Source: DASZVB01 sp035545855 (GTDB lineage: Bacteria; Myxococcota_A; Polyangia; Polyangiales; Polyangiaceae). From it: a stretch of 64,000 nucleotides of DNA. Shown in pieces: positions 41,668-49,748 of the stretch. The position numbers and the translations under genes were made by a program. Position 1 is the first letter of the stretch. Each line of letters starts with the position of its first letter. The DNA is taken from contig DASZXK010000192.1 of NCBI GenBank assembly GCA_035545855.1, positions 1-64,000 on the forward strand. Direction: 5' to 3'. Under the pieces are notes generated by a model. That model searched no databases and was not told the origin of the DNA. It saw only the letters and a list, made by a program, of their open reading frames with translations.

Positions 41668-43856
41668 CCGGGGCCCGCGAAGTGGAACGCGTAAAGCCGG
41701 CGGGCGTTCCAGCCCACGACGAGCACGTCCGTCGCCTGCCCGCGGACGACCAGCGCCCGGGCAAAGGCGAGCGCGTACGCGGTGACGCCCTCGTGGAACC
41801 CGGTCTCGGGCCCGAGCACGCGGATCTCGGCGGAGCCCCACCCCGATCGGCGGAGCAGGTCCGCGGCGAGGACCGGCTCGCGAACGGCGAGGACCAGAGC
41901 GCGCCCCGGTCCCGAGGGCGGTTCGAGCCGGAGGGAGTCGAGGCTCGTTCGCGCGGCGACGCGTCGCTGGGCGAGCCGTACCCGCGTGTCGGCGCCGCGA
42001 GCCCGGGCGTGCTCGTCGGATTCGAGGAGGACCCAGGCGGCTCCCTCGCTCCGGGGGATGTCGCTCACCGTTTCGCAGGCGGGGCCGAGCAGGTCGGCGG
42101 CGAACGAGTCGTACGGGTCGCCGCTCCCGGCCACCAGCGCTTCTGCCTCTCCGGACTCGAGCCAGTCGCACGCCACGTCCACCGCGGCCTCACCCGTCGC
42201 TTCGAGGTCGCAGGTGGAGAGGATCGGGCCGCGCAGCCCGAGGTAGATGGATGCGTTGCCCGACGCGGCCGACGGAAGGAGATGCGGAAACTCCGCCGGG
42301 GGAACCCGCTTGGGCCCCTTTTCCGCGCCGGTCTGGAGGAACGCGGCCGTGCGCTCGACGTTGCCGAACGCCGTCCCCACGACGAGACCGACGCCGCTCC
42401 GTCCGCCCTCGCCGAGCCCGCCCGACTCCAGGGCGGCGCGCGCACCGAGCGTCGCGAACGTCGCGAGCGAATCGAAGCGCCGACTTCTCTCGGGGTCCAG
42501 GTCCGCGAGCGGCGCCCACGAGAGCCGCGCCGGTTGCGCCGTCGACCCCGGCGCACACGCTTCACCCGACAGCACGCTCGAAGGGCCGAACGTCGACGCC
42601 GCGGTGACGACCACCGTGCGTCGCGCGCGCTCGGGTGTGGGCCGACGTCTCGCATCGCCGCGCTCGAACGCGAGCACCGTCCCCGTCCCCCCGAAGCCGA
42701 ACGAGCTCGACAGCGCCGCGCGGAGGGGCGAAGGTTCTCCGCTGCCAGTCACGTGACGCAGACGGCACGCCTCGTCCGGCGTCACGAGACCGCCGGTGGG
42801 CGGGACGACGCCCTGCGAGAGAGCGAGGACCGTGACCGCGGCCTCGATGGCCCCGGCCGCGCCGAGCGTGTGCCCGAGCTGCCCCTTCGAGGAGGAAACG
42901 AAGACTCGGCGCGCTTCGGCGCCGAGCGCCGCGTGGATCGCGAGAGTCTCCACGGTGTCGTTCGAGGTCGTGCCGGTGCCGTGGGCGTTCACGTAGTCGA
43001 CGGCGGTCGCGTCGAGCCCCGCCCTCCGGAGCGCGCCGGCGATCGTCCCGGCGGCGGCGCGCCCCGACGGCTCGGGCTGCGTGATGTGGTGAGCTTCCGC
43101 GCTCACGGCCCACCCCGAGAGGAATGCCACGACGGTCGCTCCCCGCCGGGCGGCGGCCTCCTCCGTTTCGAGGACGAGGAACGCCGCTCCCTCGCCCAGC
43201 GTGAGCCCCTGGCGGTCGCGGTCGAACGGGCGGCACGGGACCTTGTCCGTCGCTCCGAGGGAGTTGAATCCGGTGAACGTCAGGCGGCAGAGCGCGTCCG
43301 TCCCTCCGGCGAGCACCCGCTCCGTGCGTCCCGTCACGAGCCAGGACGCCGCCTGGACGAGCGCGTTGGCGCTGCTCGAGCATGCGCTGCAGATCGTGCG
43401 GCTCGGGCCCGTCGCGGACAGCGCCTCGACGAGGCGATCGGCCGTGCTCGACAGCGGATAGGAGAGCAACGGCTCCGCGGCGGCGCGGAGGTCTTCCACC
43501 TTCCGGGCCGCGAGGAGCGCCTCGGCCTCGAGCATGCCGCCGGTGGTGACGCCCACGGTGACGCCGAGCCCCTCGCCGCTTCCGACGCCCGCGCGCGCGA
43601 GGGCGTCCCTCGCCGCGACCAGCGCGAGCGCGTCCGACCGCGACCAGGGCGCGGTGAAGCCGCGTGGAGCTTCGGCTCGAGGCGCGAAGCCACGGACCTC
43701 GGCGGCGAGGGTCGTGCGCTGCCCGGAGACGTCGAAGAGCGACACCTCCGAGAACCCGCGGTCGCCGCGCACGAGGGCGGCGAAGGTCTCCTCCGCGCTT
43801 CGGCCGAGCGCCGTGATCATGCCGACGCCGGTGACGGCGATGCGGCCCCGGTTCAT
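41664..43856 (-). CDS. Ketosynthase with fused chain-length-factor-like domain (KS-a)
   Basis: 730 aa from ATG 43856, overlapping the ACP stop (ATGA). Residues 1-400 form a full beta-ketoacyl-ACP synthase: Cys159 (TICSACSSSANAL), His292 (NAHGTGTTSND), Lys324 and His329 (KGQLGHTLGAAG). From 413 on, VVVTAASTFGPSS starts a second thiolase-fold half. LRGPILSTCDLEATGEAAVD aligns Glu552 with the catalytic Cys, and only a short C-lobe remains (LGPETGFHEGVTAYALAFARAL). KS plus KS-beta in one chain is reminiscent of type II polyketide or aryl-polyene KS/CLF pairs. The two halves may form an internal pseudo-dimer. Confidence 0.85.
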   Translation of the reverse strand: MNRGRIAVTGVGMITALGRSAEETFAALVRGDRGFSEVSLFDVSGQRTTLAAEVRGFAPRAEAPRGFTAPWSRSDALALVAARDALARAGVGSGEGLGVTVGVTTGGMLEAEALLAARKVEDLRAAAEPLLSYPLSSTADRLVEALSATGPSRTICSACSSSANALVQAASWLVTGRTERVLAGGTDALCRLTFTGFNSLGATDKVPCRPFDRDRQGLTLGEGAAFLVLETEEAAARRGATVVAFLSGWAVSAEAHHITQPEPSGRAAAGTIAGALRRAGLDATAVDYVNAHGTGTTSNDTVETLAIHAALGAEARRVFVSSSKGQLGHTLGAAGAIEAAVTVLALSQGVVPPTGGLVTPDEACRLRHVTGSGEPSPLRAALSSSFGFGGTGTVLAFERGDARRRPTPERARRTVVVTAASTFGPSSVLSGEACAPGSTAQPARLSWAPLADLDPERSRRFDSLATFATLGARAALESGGLGEGGRSGVGLVVGTAFGNVERTAAFLQTGAEKGPKRVPPAEFPHLLPSAASGNASIYLGLRGPILSTCDLEATGEAAVDVACDWLESGEAEALVAGSGDPYDSFAADLLGPACETVSDIPRSEGAAWVLLESDEHARARGADTRVRLAQRRVAARTSLDSLRLEPPSGPGRALVLAVREPVLAADLLRRSGWGSAEIRVLGPETGFHEGVTAYALAFARALVVRGQATDVLVVGWNARRLYAFHFAGPG

Positions 43857-44119
43857 CTTGCCGCCCGAGCTCCGAGCACGTGGTCCGCTATCGCCGAGAC
43901 GGACGCGAAGATGGCCTTCGCGCGGTCGTCCTCCGGGATGGTCACCGCGAACTTCTCCTCGATCGCGACCGCCAGCTGAAGCGCGTCCAGCGAGTCCAAC
44001 CCGAGGCCCTCTCCGAAGAGCGGAGCATCCTCGTCGATGGACTCCTCCGTATGACCGCGGAGGTCGAGCTCCTCGATGATGAGGCGCTTCAGCGCTCGCT
44101 TGAGCTCGGCGGCATCCAT
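43853..44119 (-). CDS. Acyl carrier protein
   Basis: 88 aa. The helical ACP fold has GLGLDSLDALQLAVAIEEKF, with Ser in DSL as the phosphopantetheine site (about residue 42), and an EESIDEDAPLFGE lead-in. It starts 5 bp after the MoxR gene and overlaps the first KS start by 4 bp, so it is a dedicated carrier for these synthases rather than the housekeeping AcpP. Confidence 0.93.
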   Translation of the reverse strand: MDAAELKRALKRLIIEELDLRGHTEESIDEDAPLFGEGLGLDSLDALQLAVAIEEKFAVTIPEDDRAKAIFASVSAIADHVLGARAAR

Positions 44120-44124
44120 CTCGC

Positions 44125-45126
44125 TCAGGTTCCCGCCTTCTGCAGCACCGCCTGCACGACGTCGCGATCCGTGACGCCGTCCGCCTCGGCGCGATACCCG
44201 AGGACGATCCGGTGCCGGAGCGCCGGGAGCGCCATGGCGACCACGTCCTCCACGTCCGCCGCGGCTTCCCCGCGCACCGCCGCGCGTGCCTTGGCGGACA
44301 GGACGAGCGCCTGACTTCCTCGGGGGCCCGCACCGAACCGGACGTACTTCTGGACCCGCTCGGGCGCGTCCGGCTCGCTCGGACGGGTGCGCCGCGCGAA
44401 CCGCACGGCGGCGTTCACGGCCTCCTCCGTGATCGGGATCCGCGGAACGAGCTCGGCGAACGAGTGGAGCTCCTCCCGCGTCACGACGGGAGAAAGCTTC
44501 ACGACGCGACCCGAGGTCGTCCGGCGCGCGATCTCCCGCTCCTCTTCCTCGGAAGGGTACCGGACGTGAATCTCGAGGAGGAACCGGTCGAGCTGGGCTT
44601 CGGGGAGCGGATACGTGCCTTCCTGCTCGATTGGATTCCGCGTGGCGAACACCTGGAAGGGCTCCGGGAGCGAATGGGTCTTCCCGCCGGCGGTGACCGT
44701 GCGCTCCTGCATCGCCTGGAGCAGGGCCGCCTGCGTCTTCGGCGGAGTCCGGTTGATCTCGTCGGCGAGCACGAGGTTCTCGAAGATGGGACCAGGCAGG
44801 AAGCGGAGCTCGCGGCGCACGACGTTCCCGACCTCGACCTCGTTCAGCACGTCGGTGCCCGTGATGTCCGCCGGCAGCAGATCCGGCGTGAACTGCACGC
44901 GACCGAAGGTCAGGCCGAGGGAGTCCGCGACGGAGGCGACGAGTAACGTCTTCGCCAGGCCCGGCACGCCCACGAGCAGCGCGTGGCCGCGGGCGAGGAG
45001 AGTCACGAGGAGGCCGTCGACGACGTCGTCGTGACCCACCACGACCTCCGCGACCTGTTTCCTGAGGCGCTCGCAGGCAGCGCGGCAGCGATCCAGAAGC
45101 TCGACCGGACTGGGAGACTGTTCCAA
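44125..45126 (-). CDS. MoxR-family AAA+ ATPase
   Basis: 333 aa. Walker A GVPGLAKT (53-60), Walker B LVLADE (118-123), sensor-1 ATRNP, and the MoxR signatures LLEAMQE-like LLQAMQERTV and PLPEAQLDRFL. Lid helices follow. MoxR proteins act as chaperone-like ATPases, usually next to VWA-domain proteins; no VWA gene is here. Instead it leads an operon with an ACP and two ketosynthases. An upstream stretch of about 160 bp separates it from the divergent membrane genes and must contain its promoter. Confidence 0.92.
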   Translation of the reverse strand: MEQSPSPVELLDRCRAACERLRKQVAEVVVGHDDVVDGLLVTLLARGHALLVGVPGLAKTLLVASVADSLGLTFGRVQFTPDLLPADITGTDVLNEVEVGNVVRRELRFLPGPIFENLVLADEINRTPPKTQAALLQAMQERTVTAGGKTHSLPEPFQVFATRNPIEQEGTYPLPEAQLDRFLLEIHVRYPSEEEEREIARRTTSGRVVKLSPVVTREELHSFAELVPRIPITEEAVNAAVRFARRTRPSEPDAPERVQKYVRFGAGPRGSQALVLSAKARAAVRGEAAADVEDVVAMALPALRHRIVLGYRAEADGVTDRDVVQAVLQKAGT

Positions 45127-45285
45127 GGGGATCCGAAGAAGCAGGCGAATGGGGCGGGCACGGCCGGGCTCGGGCGCCCGGCACGGACATCCAGCCTAGC
45201 ACCACTCGCCCGATCAGCGGCCGTCCCGGGGCCCGCGAAAACGCTTGTCTTGCGGGACGATAGCCGTGTAAGCGGGCCCGAAGAC

Positions 45286-45465
45286 ATGTCCCAGAACGAC
45301 CCCGGTGAACCCGTCGGGCCCACCACGGTCATCGAGCGCCCGCCCCCGGGCCCCGGCCGGGGGCACTATCCGGTGCCCGCATGGGTCGTGGCAACGCTGG
45401 GCGCGACGGTCGTGCTCGGCGCGCTCGCCTGGTTCGCGTGGCGGCTCATCCGGAGAGCGAAGTGA
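45286..45465 (+). CDS. Small single-span membrane protein
   Basis: 59 aa from ATG 45286. A Pro/Gly-rich N-terminus of 30 residues is followed by one hydrophobic helix (VPAWVVATLGATVVLGALAWFAW) and a basic RRAK end, giving an N-out/C-in topology. Its stop overlaps the GTG start of the UPF0104 gene (GTGA), so it is probably made with it. No family recognised. Confidence 0.6.
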   Translation: MSQNDPGEPVGPTTVIERPPPGPGRGHYPVPAWVVATLGATVVLGALAWFAWRLIRRAK

Positions 45466-46418
45466 GCCCCGCGGTTCGCCGCCTCGTCGGGGCGATGCTG
45501 CTCGCCGTGCTCCTGTACGGCGTCGCCGTCGCCTACACGGGACTGCACACGATCCAGGAGAGCCTCTCGACGTTCGCGTGGTCGTCGTTCGTCTTCGCGG
45601 TGCTGCTCGCGAGCTTCAACTACGTGCTCCGGTTCCTCCGCTTCCGCTACTACCTCGGTCTCCTCGGCGTGACGACGGTCGGCGCCGTGGACGCGCTCCT
45701 CGTGTTCCTTTCGGGCTTCGTGCTCACGGTGACCCCGGGGAAGGTCGGCGAGGTCTTCAAGAGCGCCGTCCTCGCGCAGACGCACGACATCCCCGTGCAG
45801 CGGACGGCTCCGATCGTCGTCGTCGAGCGGCTGAGCGATCTCATCGGTGTGGTCGCGCTCATCCTCGTCGGCAGCGTCGGGTTCCCCTCGGGGCTCTCCT
45901 GGGCCCTCGCGGGCGGCGGCGCCGTGAGCGCCGGCTTCGTCCTGATTCTCTGGGAGCGCCCCTCGAACGCGCTCGTCGCGTTCGCCTCGCGCCATCCGAG
46001 GCTCTCCCGGCTCGCGCCGAAGCTGGAGGAGGCGTTCCGGAGCCTCCGCCTGCTCGCGGGCCCTCGCGCGATCCTCGTCCCCCTCGTGCTTTCCGTCGTC
46101 GCATGGGCGAGCGAGGGCATCGCGCTCTGGGTCCTGCTGCGCGGGTTCGGCGAGCACGCGCCGCTCACGCTCTCGGTCTTCTTCTACGAGACGGCCTCCC
46201 TCGCGGGTGCGCTCATCCCCGTCCCTGGGGGGCTCGGCGTCGTGGAGACGATGCTCCGCGAGCAGCTCGTGCACCTCGGCGGCGTCTCCGTCGGCGCCGC
46301 GACGTCGAGCATGATCCTCGTCCGCTTCGCGACGCTCTGGTGGGCCGTGGCAGTCGGTTTCCTGGCGCTCGGCATCCTGCGGAGCCGCTTCCCGCGGCTC
46401 CGCGGCGTCTCGCCCTGA
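45462..46418 (+). CDS. Lysylphosphatidylglycerol synthase TM-region (AglD/UPF0104) membrane protein
   Basis: 318 aa from GTG 45462 (GTGA overlap). Eight or so membrane spans. Signature stretches LRFLRFRYYLGLLG, TVTPGKVGEVFKSA and ERLSDLIGVVALI, and near the end ALIPVPGGLGVVETML, are those of the LPG_synthase_TM (flippase-like) family. Members without a synthetase domain are proposed lipid or glycolipid flippases, or partners of glycosyltransferases. This one has no synthetase domain. Confidence 0.85.
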   Translation: MSPAVRRLVGAMLLAVLLYGVAVAYTGLHTIQESLSTFAWSSFVFAVLLASFNYVLRFLRFRYYLGLLGVTTVGAVDALLVFLSGFVLTVTPGKVGEVFKSAVLAQTHDIPVQRTAPIVVVERLSDLIGVVALILVGSVGFPSGLSWALAGGGAVSAGFVLILWERPSNALVAFASRHPRLSRLAPKLEEAFRSLRLLAGPRAILVPLVLSVVAWASEGIALWVLLRGFGEHAPLTLSVFFYETASLAGALIPVPGGLGVVETMLREQLVHLGGVSVGAATSSMILVRFATLWWAVAVGFLALGILRSRFPRLRGVSP

Positions 46419-46420
46419 GC

Positions 46421-47329
46421 TCAGGCGCCGAGCGCGCGGAGGGATTCCACGGCGCGCTCGAATTCGGGCGGCGGCGGGGCCGTGAACGTGAGCCGCTCGC
46501 CGGTTTCCGGGTGCGAGAATCCGAGAACCTCCGCGTGCAGGGCCTGATGGCCGAGCGCACGCCAGATCTCGCGGAGCGCCGGATCCGACGGCTTCTTCCC
46601 GTAGAGCGCGTCCCCGAACACCGGCGCGCCCGCCCTCTCGGCGAGATGCACCCGGATCTGGTGGGTGCGCCCCGTCTCGAGCACGCACGTCACGACCGCG
46701 GCTCGGCCCGCGGCGAGGCGCTCGTCCACGGTGACCTCCGTCACCGCCCGCCGCCCCTTCTCCGTCAGGCTCGTGAAGCGGAGTCGAGACAGGCGACTCC
46801 GCGCGTGCAGAGTCTCGATGCGGCCGGCCTTCGGCACACCCGACGTGATCGCGCGATACCGCCGCGCGACGCTGTGCTCGGCGAGCTGCCTCTTCAGCCC
46901 CTCGCGCGCGGCGTCGGTCTTCGCCACGACGAGCACTCCGCTCGTGCCCTTGTCGATCCGGTGCACGATGCCCGGGCGGAGCGGTCCCATCGGGTCTCGC
47001 GAATCGAACGGGGCGCGCTCGAAGCCCGGCCGCGCGAGGAGCCCGGCGACGAGCGTGTGCTCCCAGTTGCCCCGACCCGGATGGACGACCACGCCCGCCG
47101 GCTTGTTCACGACGAGGAGCGCCGGATCCTCGTAGAGGACCGTGAACGGAACCGACGGGTCCGGCTCGACCGTGCTCGGCAGGGGCGCGCCCGGCTCCAC
47201 CTCGACGACGCTTCCCGCCCGCACGTCGTCCTTCGCGCGACACTCGCGCCCGTCGACGCGCACCCGTCCCTCGGCGATCCAGCGCTGCACGGTCGCGCGC
47301 GACACGCCGTCGAGCAGCGAAGGGAGCAC
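46421..47329 (-). CDS. RluD-family 23S rRNA pseudouridine synthase
   Basis: 302 aa from a GTG at 47329, the only standard start; the reading frame is open further upstream. S4-like start LPSLLDGVSRATVQRWIAEG, catalytic HRIDKGTSGVLV (Asp), and later FTSLTEKGRRAVTE and GRTHQIRVHLA. It isomerises uridines in 23S rRNA. The frame before the GTG reads SLRFVLGPEQRERVDKV, which is just the N-terminus that RluD proteins have, and it includes the S4 R-x-D-K. So the real start is probably upstream, for example a CTG at 47395 overlapping the preceding gene. Confidence 0.88.
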   Translation of the reverse strand: MLPSLLDGVSRATVQRWIAEGRVRVDGRECRAKDDVRAGSVVEVEPGAPLPSTVEPDPSVPFTVLYEDPALLVVNKPAGVVVHPGRGNWEHTLVAGLLARPGFERAPFDSRDPMGPLRPGIVHRIDKGTSGVLVVAKTDAAREGLKRQLAEHSVARRYRAITSGVPKAGRIETLHARSRLSRLRFTSLTEKGRRAVTEVTVDERLAAGRAAVVTCVLETGRTHQIRVHLAERAGAPVFGDALYGKKPSDPALREIWRALGHQALHAEVLGFSHPETGERLTFTAPPPPEFERAVESLRALGA

Positions 47330-47388
47330 CTTGTCGACGCGCTCGCGTCTCTGTTCGGGTCCGAGGACGAACCGGAGCGAACCGGGAG

Positions 47389-47652
47389 CTACCAGAGCTT
47401 GCTCTTGATGTGCGCCTTGGACCTCACGAGGATGTCGACGAGCGCGCGGTCGTAGAAGTTTCGCTGGTAGAGCTGCGGAGCGACGCGGCTCTTGTAGAGC
47501 GCGCGCCCCTCCTCGATCTCCTCCGTCAGCTCGGAGAAGAGGTTGTCGTTCTCGATGCCGCGGACGATCTTCTCTTCGTTGTAGAGCGAGAGGTCACTGG
47601 CGATGGCGCGGGCGAGCCTCCGGGCGGCTTCCTCGGTCTCGATGAGCGGCAT
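47389..47652 (-). CDS. Small conserved helical protein
   Basis: 87 aa, ATG start. Helical throughout and rich in Glu/Arg/Lys (EEAARRLARAIASDLSLYNEEKIVRGIENDN ...), with IVRGIENDNLFSELTEEIEEGRALY and NFYDRALVDILVRSK. It looks cytoplasmic and is probably conserved in Deltaproteobacteria, as the pattern of aromatic anchors suggests a folded domain. Its end overlaps the proposed extended start of the RluD gene. Function unknown. Confidence 0.65.
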   Translation of the reverse strand: MPLIETEEAARRLARAIASDLSLYNEEKIVRGIENDNLFSELTEEIEEGRALYKSRVAPQLYQRNFYDRALVDILVRSKAHIKSKLW

Positions 47653-47655
47653 CCT

Positions 47656-49044
47656 TCAATTATCTCTCGCCCGGCTTCCGAGTGTCAAAACCGTGCCCGC
47701 GAGGGCGGAAAGAGCCGGAAAGCACACCAGGGAGTACCGTCCCGCCCCGAAGAAGACGGCGTGGACCAGGGCCGTCCCGAGCACGACGGCGGCCGCGACG
47801 AACGCCGGGGGCCGCCGGAGCACGTCGCGGCCGAGCAGGGCGACCGCCGCGACGAGACCGAGGTGAGCGACCCACGCCGACCGCGTGAAGAGGAGCAGAC
47901 CCGAGACCAGGCTCACTCCGCGGCGGGGCCTCGCGCGAGGCCCCGCGGAGCACCCGATGGCGATCAGCGACGCGAGGACGACGAGCCGCTCGTACAGGGT
48001 CTCGACCGTTCCGAGGACCACCTTCGCGCGATCCGGGAACGCGACCGGATCGGAAGCGTGGAGATACCAGCCCGCCGCCCCGGCGTAGTCGAACGTCAGC
48101 GCGAGCTTCCGCGGAACGAGCGAGATCCACCGGAGCGGGTCGCCGGAGATGGCGGCGCGTCCCGCCCGACCGAAGCACGCGTCCTTCTCTGCCTCGTCCC
48201 AGACCGTTCGACACTCGGGAGGGACACCGAGCGCTTCGATGGGCGCGAACGTGCCCGTCGCCCCTCGGGCCGCGCCGATGTAGAGGTTCCACCCCGCGTT
48301 GACGCTGACGAGCGCGCAGGAGTGCATTCGCGCGCAGTTCCGGAGCGTCCACGGCGAGCACACGGCGAGCGCGACTCCCGTGGTGACGACGGCAGCCCAT
48401 GCGCGAGCCTTCCACGCGCTCCCCGCGAGGAGCCCGAACAGGGGCGCGAAGAGCAGCACCTGGGGCCGCACGAGCGTCGCCGCGCCGAGGGCCACCCCGG
48501 AGCCGACGACCCGGACGAACGACGCACGACGCGAGGTGACGTCGCCCCGGACGGCGAGCCACGCGGCCACGACGACGAGCGCCGCCGCGGCGCCCTCCGT
48601 CATCAGAGCGGGAACGTACAGCACGAGCCCGGGGTGCAGAGCCGCGAGGACGGCGGACGCGGTCGCCGCACGCCGCGATCCCGTCGTCCAGACGAGGCCG
48701 TGGACGGCGCGGACGGCGACGGCTCCGAGGAGTGCGTTCTCGACCATCGCGACGACCGGGTGAGGACCGAAGAGCGCGTAACCGAGGCCGACCAGCGCCG
48801 GATACCCGACGGGATAGTGCGCGGCGTAGGTGACGGCGCCATCCGGCCAGAGCCACGTGTATCCGAGCCCCGCAGCGATTCGCCCGGCGACGACGTCATA
48901 GAAATGGCCGTCCTCGACCGGGGGAAAACGCGGGGCCGCCCACAGAACCACCGCCAGCCGTACGGCGAGGCCGACCGCCGCGAGCGACCAGCCCGCACGC
49001 GCCTCGTCGTTGTCGGCGCCCTCCGCGGCTCGAGCCGGCGTCAT
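47656..49044 (-). CDS. GT-C family membrane glycosyltransferase (ArnT/PMT-like)
   Basis: 462 aa. About ten transmembrane helices. The N-terminal periplasmic-loop pattern VEDGHFYDVVAGRIAAGLG, with the acidic pair before the first loop, is that of dolichyl/undecaprenyl-phosphate-sugar-dependent enzymes. SPWTLRNCAR and WYLHASDPVAFP occur later. It would move a sugar from a lipid-phosphate donor to a periplasmic acceptor. Acceptor unknown. Starts 4 bp inside the maf stop (ATGA). Confidence 0.78.
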   Translation of the reverse strand: MTPARAAEGADNDEARAGWSLAAVGLAVRLAVVLWAAPRFPPVEDGHFYDVVAGRIAAGLGYTWLWPDGAVTYAAHYPVGYPALVGLGYALFGPHPVVAMVENALLGAVAVRAVHGLVWTTGSRRAATASAVLAALHPGLVLYVPALMTEGAAAALVVVAAWLAVRGDVTSRRASFVRVVGSGVALGAATLVRPQVLLFAPLFGLLAGSAWKARAWAAVVTTGVALAVCSPWTLRNCARMHSCALVSVNAGWNLYIGAARGATGTFAPIEALGVPPECRTVWDEAEKDACFGRAGRAAISGDPLRWISLVPRKLALTFDYAGAAGWYLHASDPVAFPDRAKVVLGTVETLYERLVVLASLIAIGCSAGPRARPRRGVSLVSGLLLFTRSAWVAHLGLVAAVALLGRDVLRRPPAFVAAAVVLGTALVHAVFFGAGRYSLVCFPALSALAGTVLTLGSRARDN

Positions 49045-49679
49045 GAGCGCGGCAGCGGAAAACGCGGAAGGATCTCGAGCGCCACGAGATCCCGGATGAC
49101 CTCGGACGCGGGGAGGCCCACCACGTTCGAATACGAACCGTCGATGCGCTCGACGAGAAAGGCGCCGATGCCCTGCACCGCGTAAGCACCCGCCTTGTCG
49201 AGCCCCTCGCCCGTCTCCGCGTACGCTCGCACGTCGGCGGGCCCGACCTCTCGCATGGTCACTCGCGTCTCGACCGTTCGCGCGACCGCCGCCACGCCGA
49301 CGGAGGGGGCGCGCGCGATCGCGTAACGGGTCCGGACCCAGTGATCGCGCCCGACGAGGCGCCCGACGAGCTCGGCGGCCTCGTCGACGTCGCGGGGCTT
49401 GCCGAGCACGTCTTCGCCGAGGCAGACCACCGTGTCCGCGACGACGATGGCAGGCGCATCCGCGACCCCGGCGCGGCCGACGACGTCCGCGAGCTTCGAC
49501 TCGACGACTCGAGCGAGGTACGTGGCGGGAGCCTCACCGGCGTACCAGGTCTCGTCGGCGCCTCCCGGCACGACGCGCACGGGAACGCCGAGGGCGGCGA
49601 GGATCTCCTTGCGCCGCGGCGACGCCGAGCCGAGAACCAGAGGCCGATCGGCGCTGACGATGCTGGGAGGCTGGGGCAC
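49041..49679 (-). CDS. maf: Maf-like nucleotide pyrophosphatase
   Basis: 212 aa from GTG 49679. Signature SASPRRKEILAALG near the start, VVADTVVCLGEDVLGKP (the catalytic DT) and the end AYAVQGIGAFLVERIDGSYSNVVGLP. Maf enzymes hydrolyse dTTP/UTP or modified nucleotides to monophosphates and can inhibit septation. Usually near mreB in Bacillus; here it lies far from the mre operon and next to a glycosyltransferase. Confidence 0.93.
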   Translation of the reverse strand: MPQPPSIVSADRPLVLGSASPRRKEILAALGVPVRVVPGGADETWYAGEAPATYLARVVESKLADVVGRAGVADAPAIVVADTVVCLGEDVLGKPRDVDEAAELVGRLVGRDHWVRTRYAIARAPSVGVAAVARTVETRVTMREVGPADVRAYAETGEGLDKAGAYAVQGIGAFLVERIDGSYSNVVGLPASEVIRDLVALEILPRFPLPRS

Positions 49680-49748
49680 GCCGCCGGGAGGTTACGCATG
49701 GGCGGTCCGAGCGGGAAGACCGGTGGTACTGTGATCGCCTCCCCTCGC

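Noticed and set aside
41070..43979. Plus-strand open frame of 969 codons opposite the ketosynthase genes
   Set aside because: No recognised motif and Arg/Ala-dominated; the minus strand holds KS motifs.
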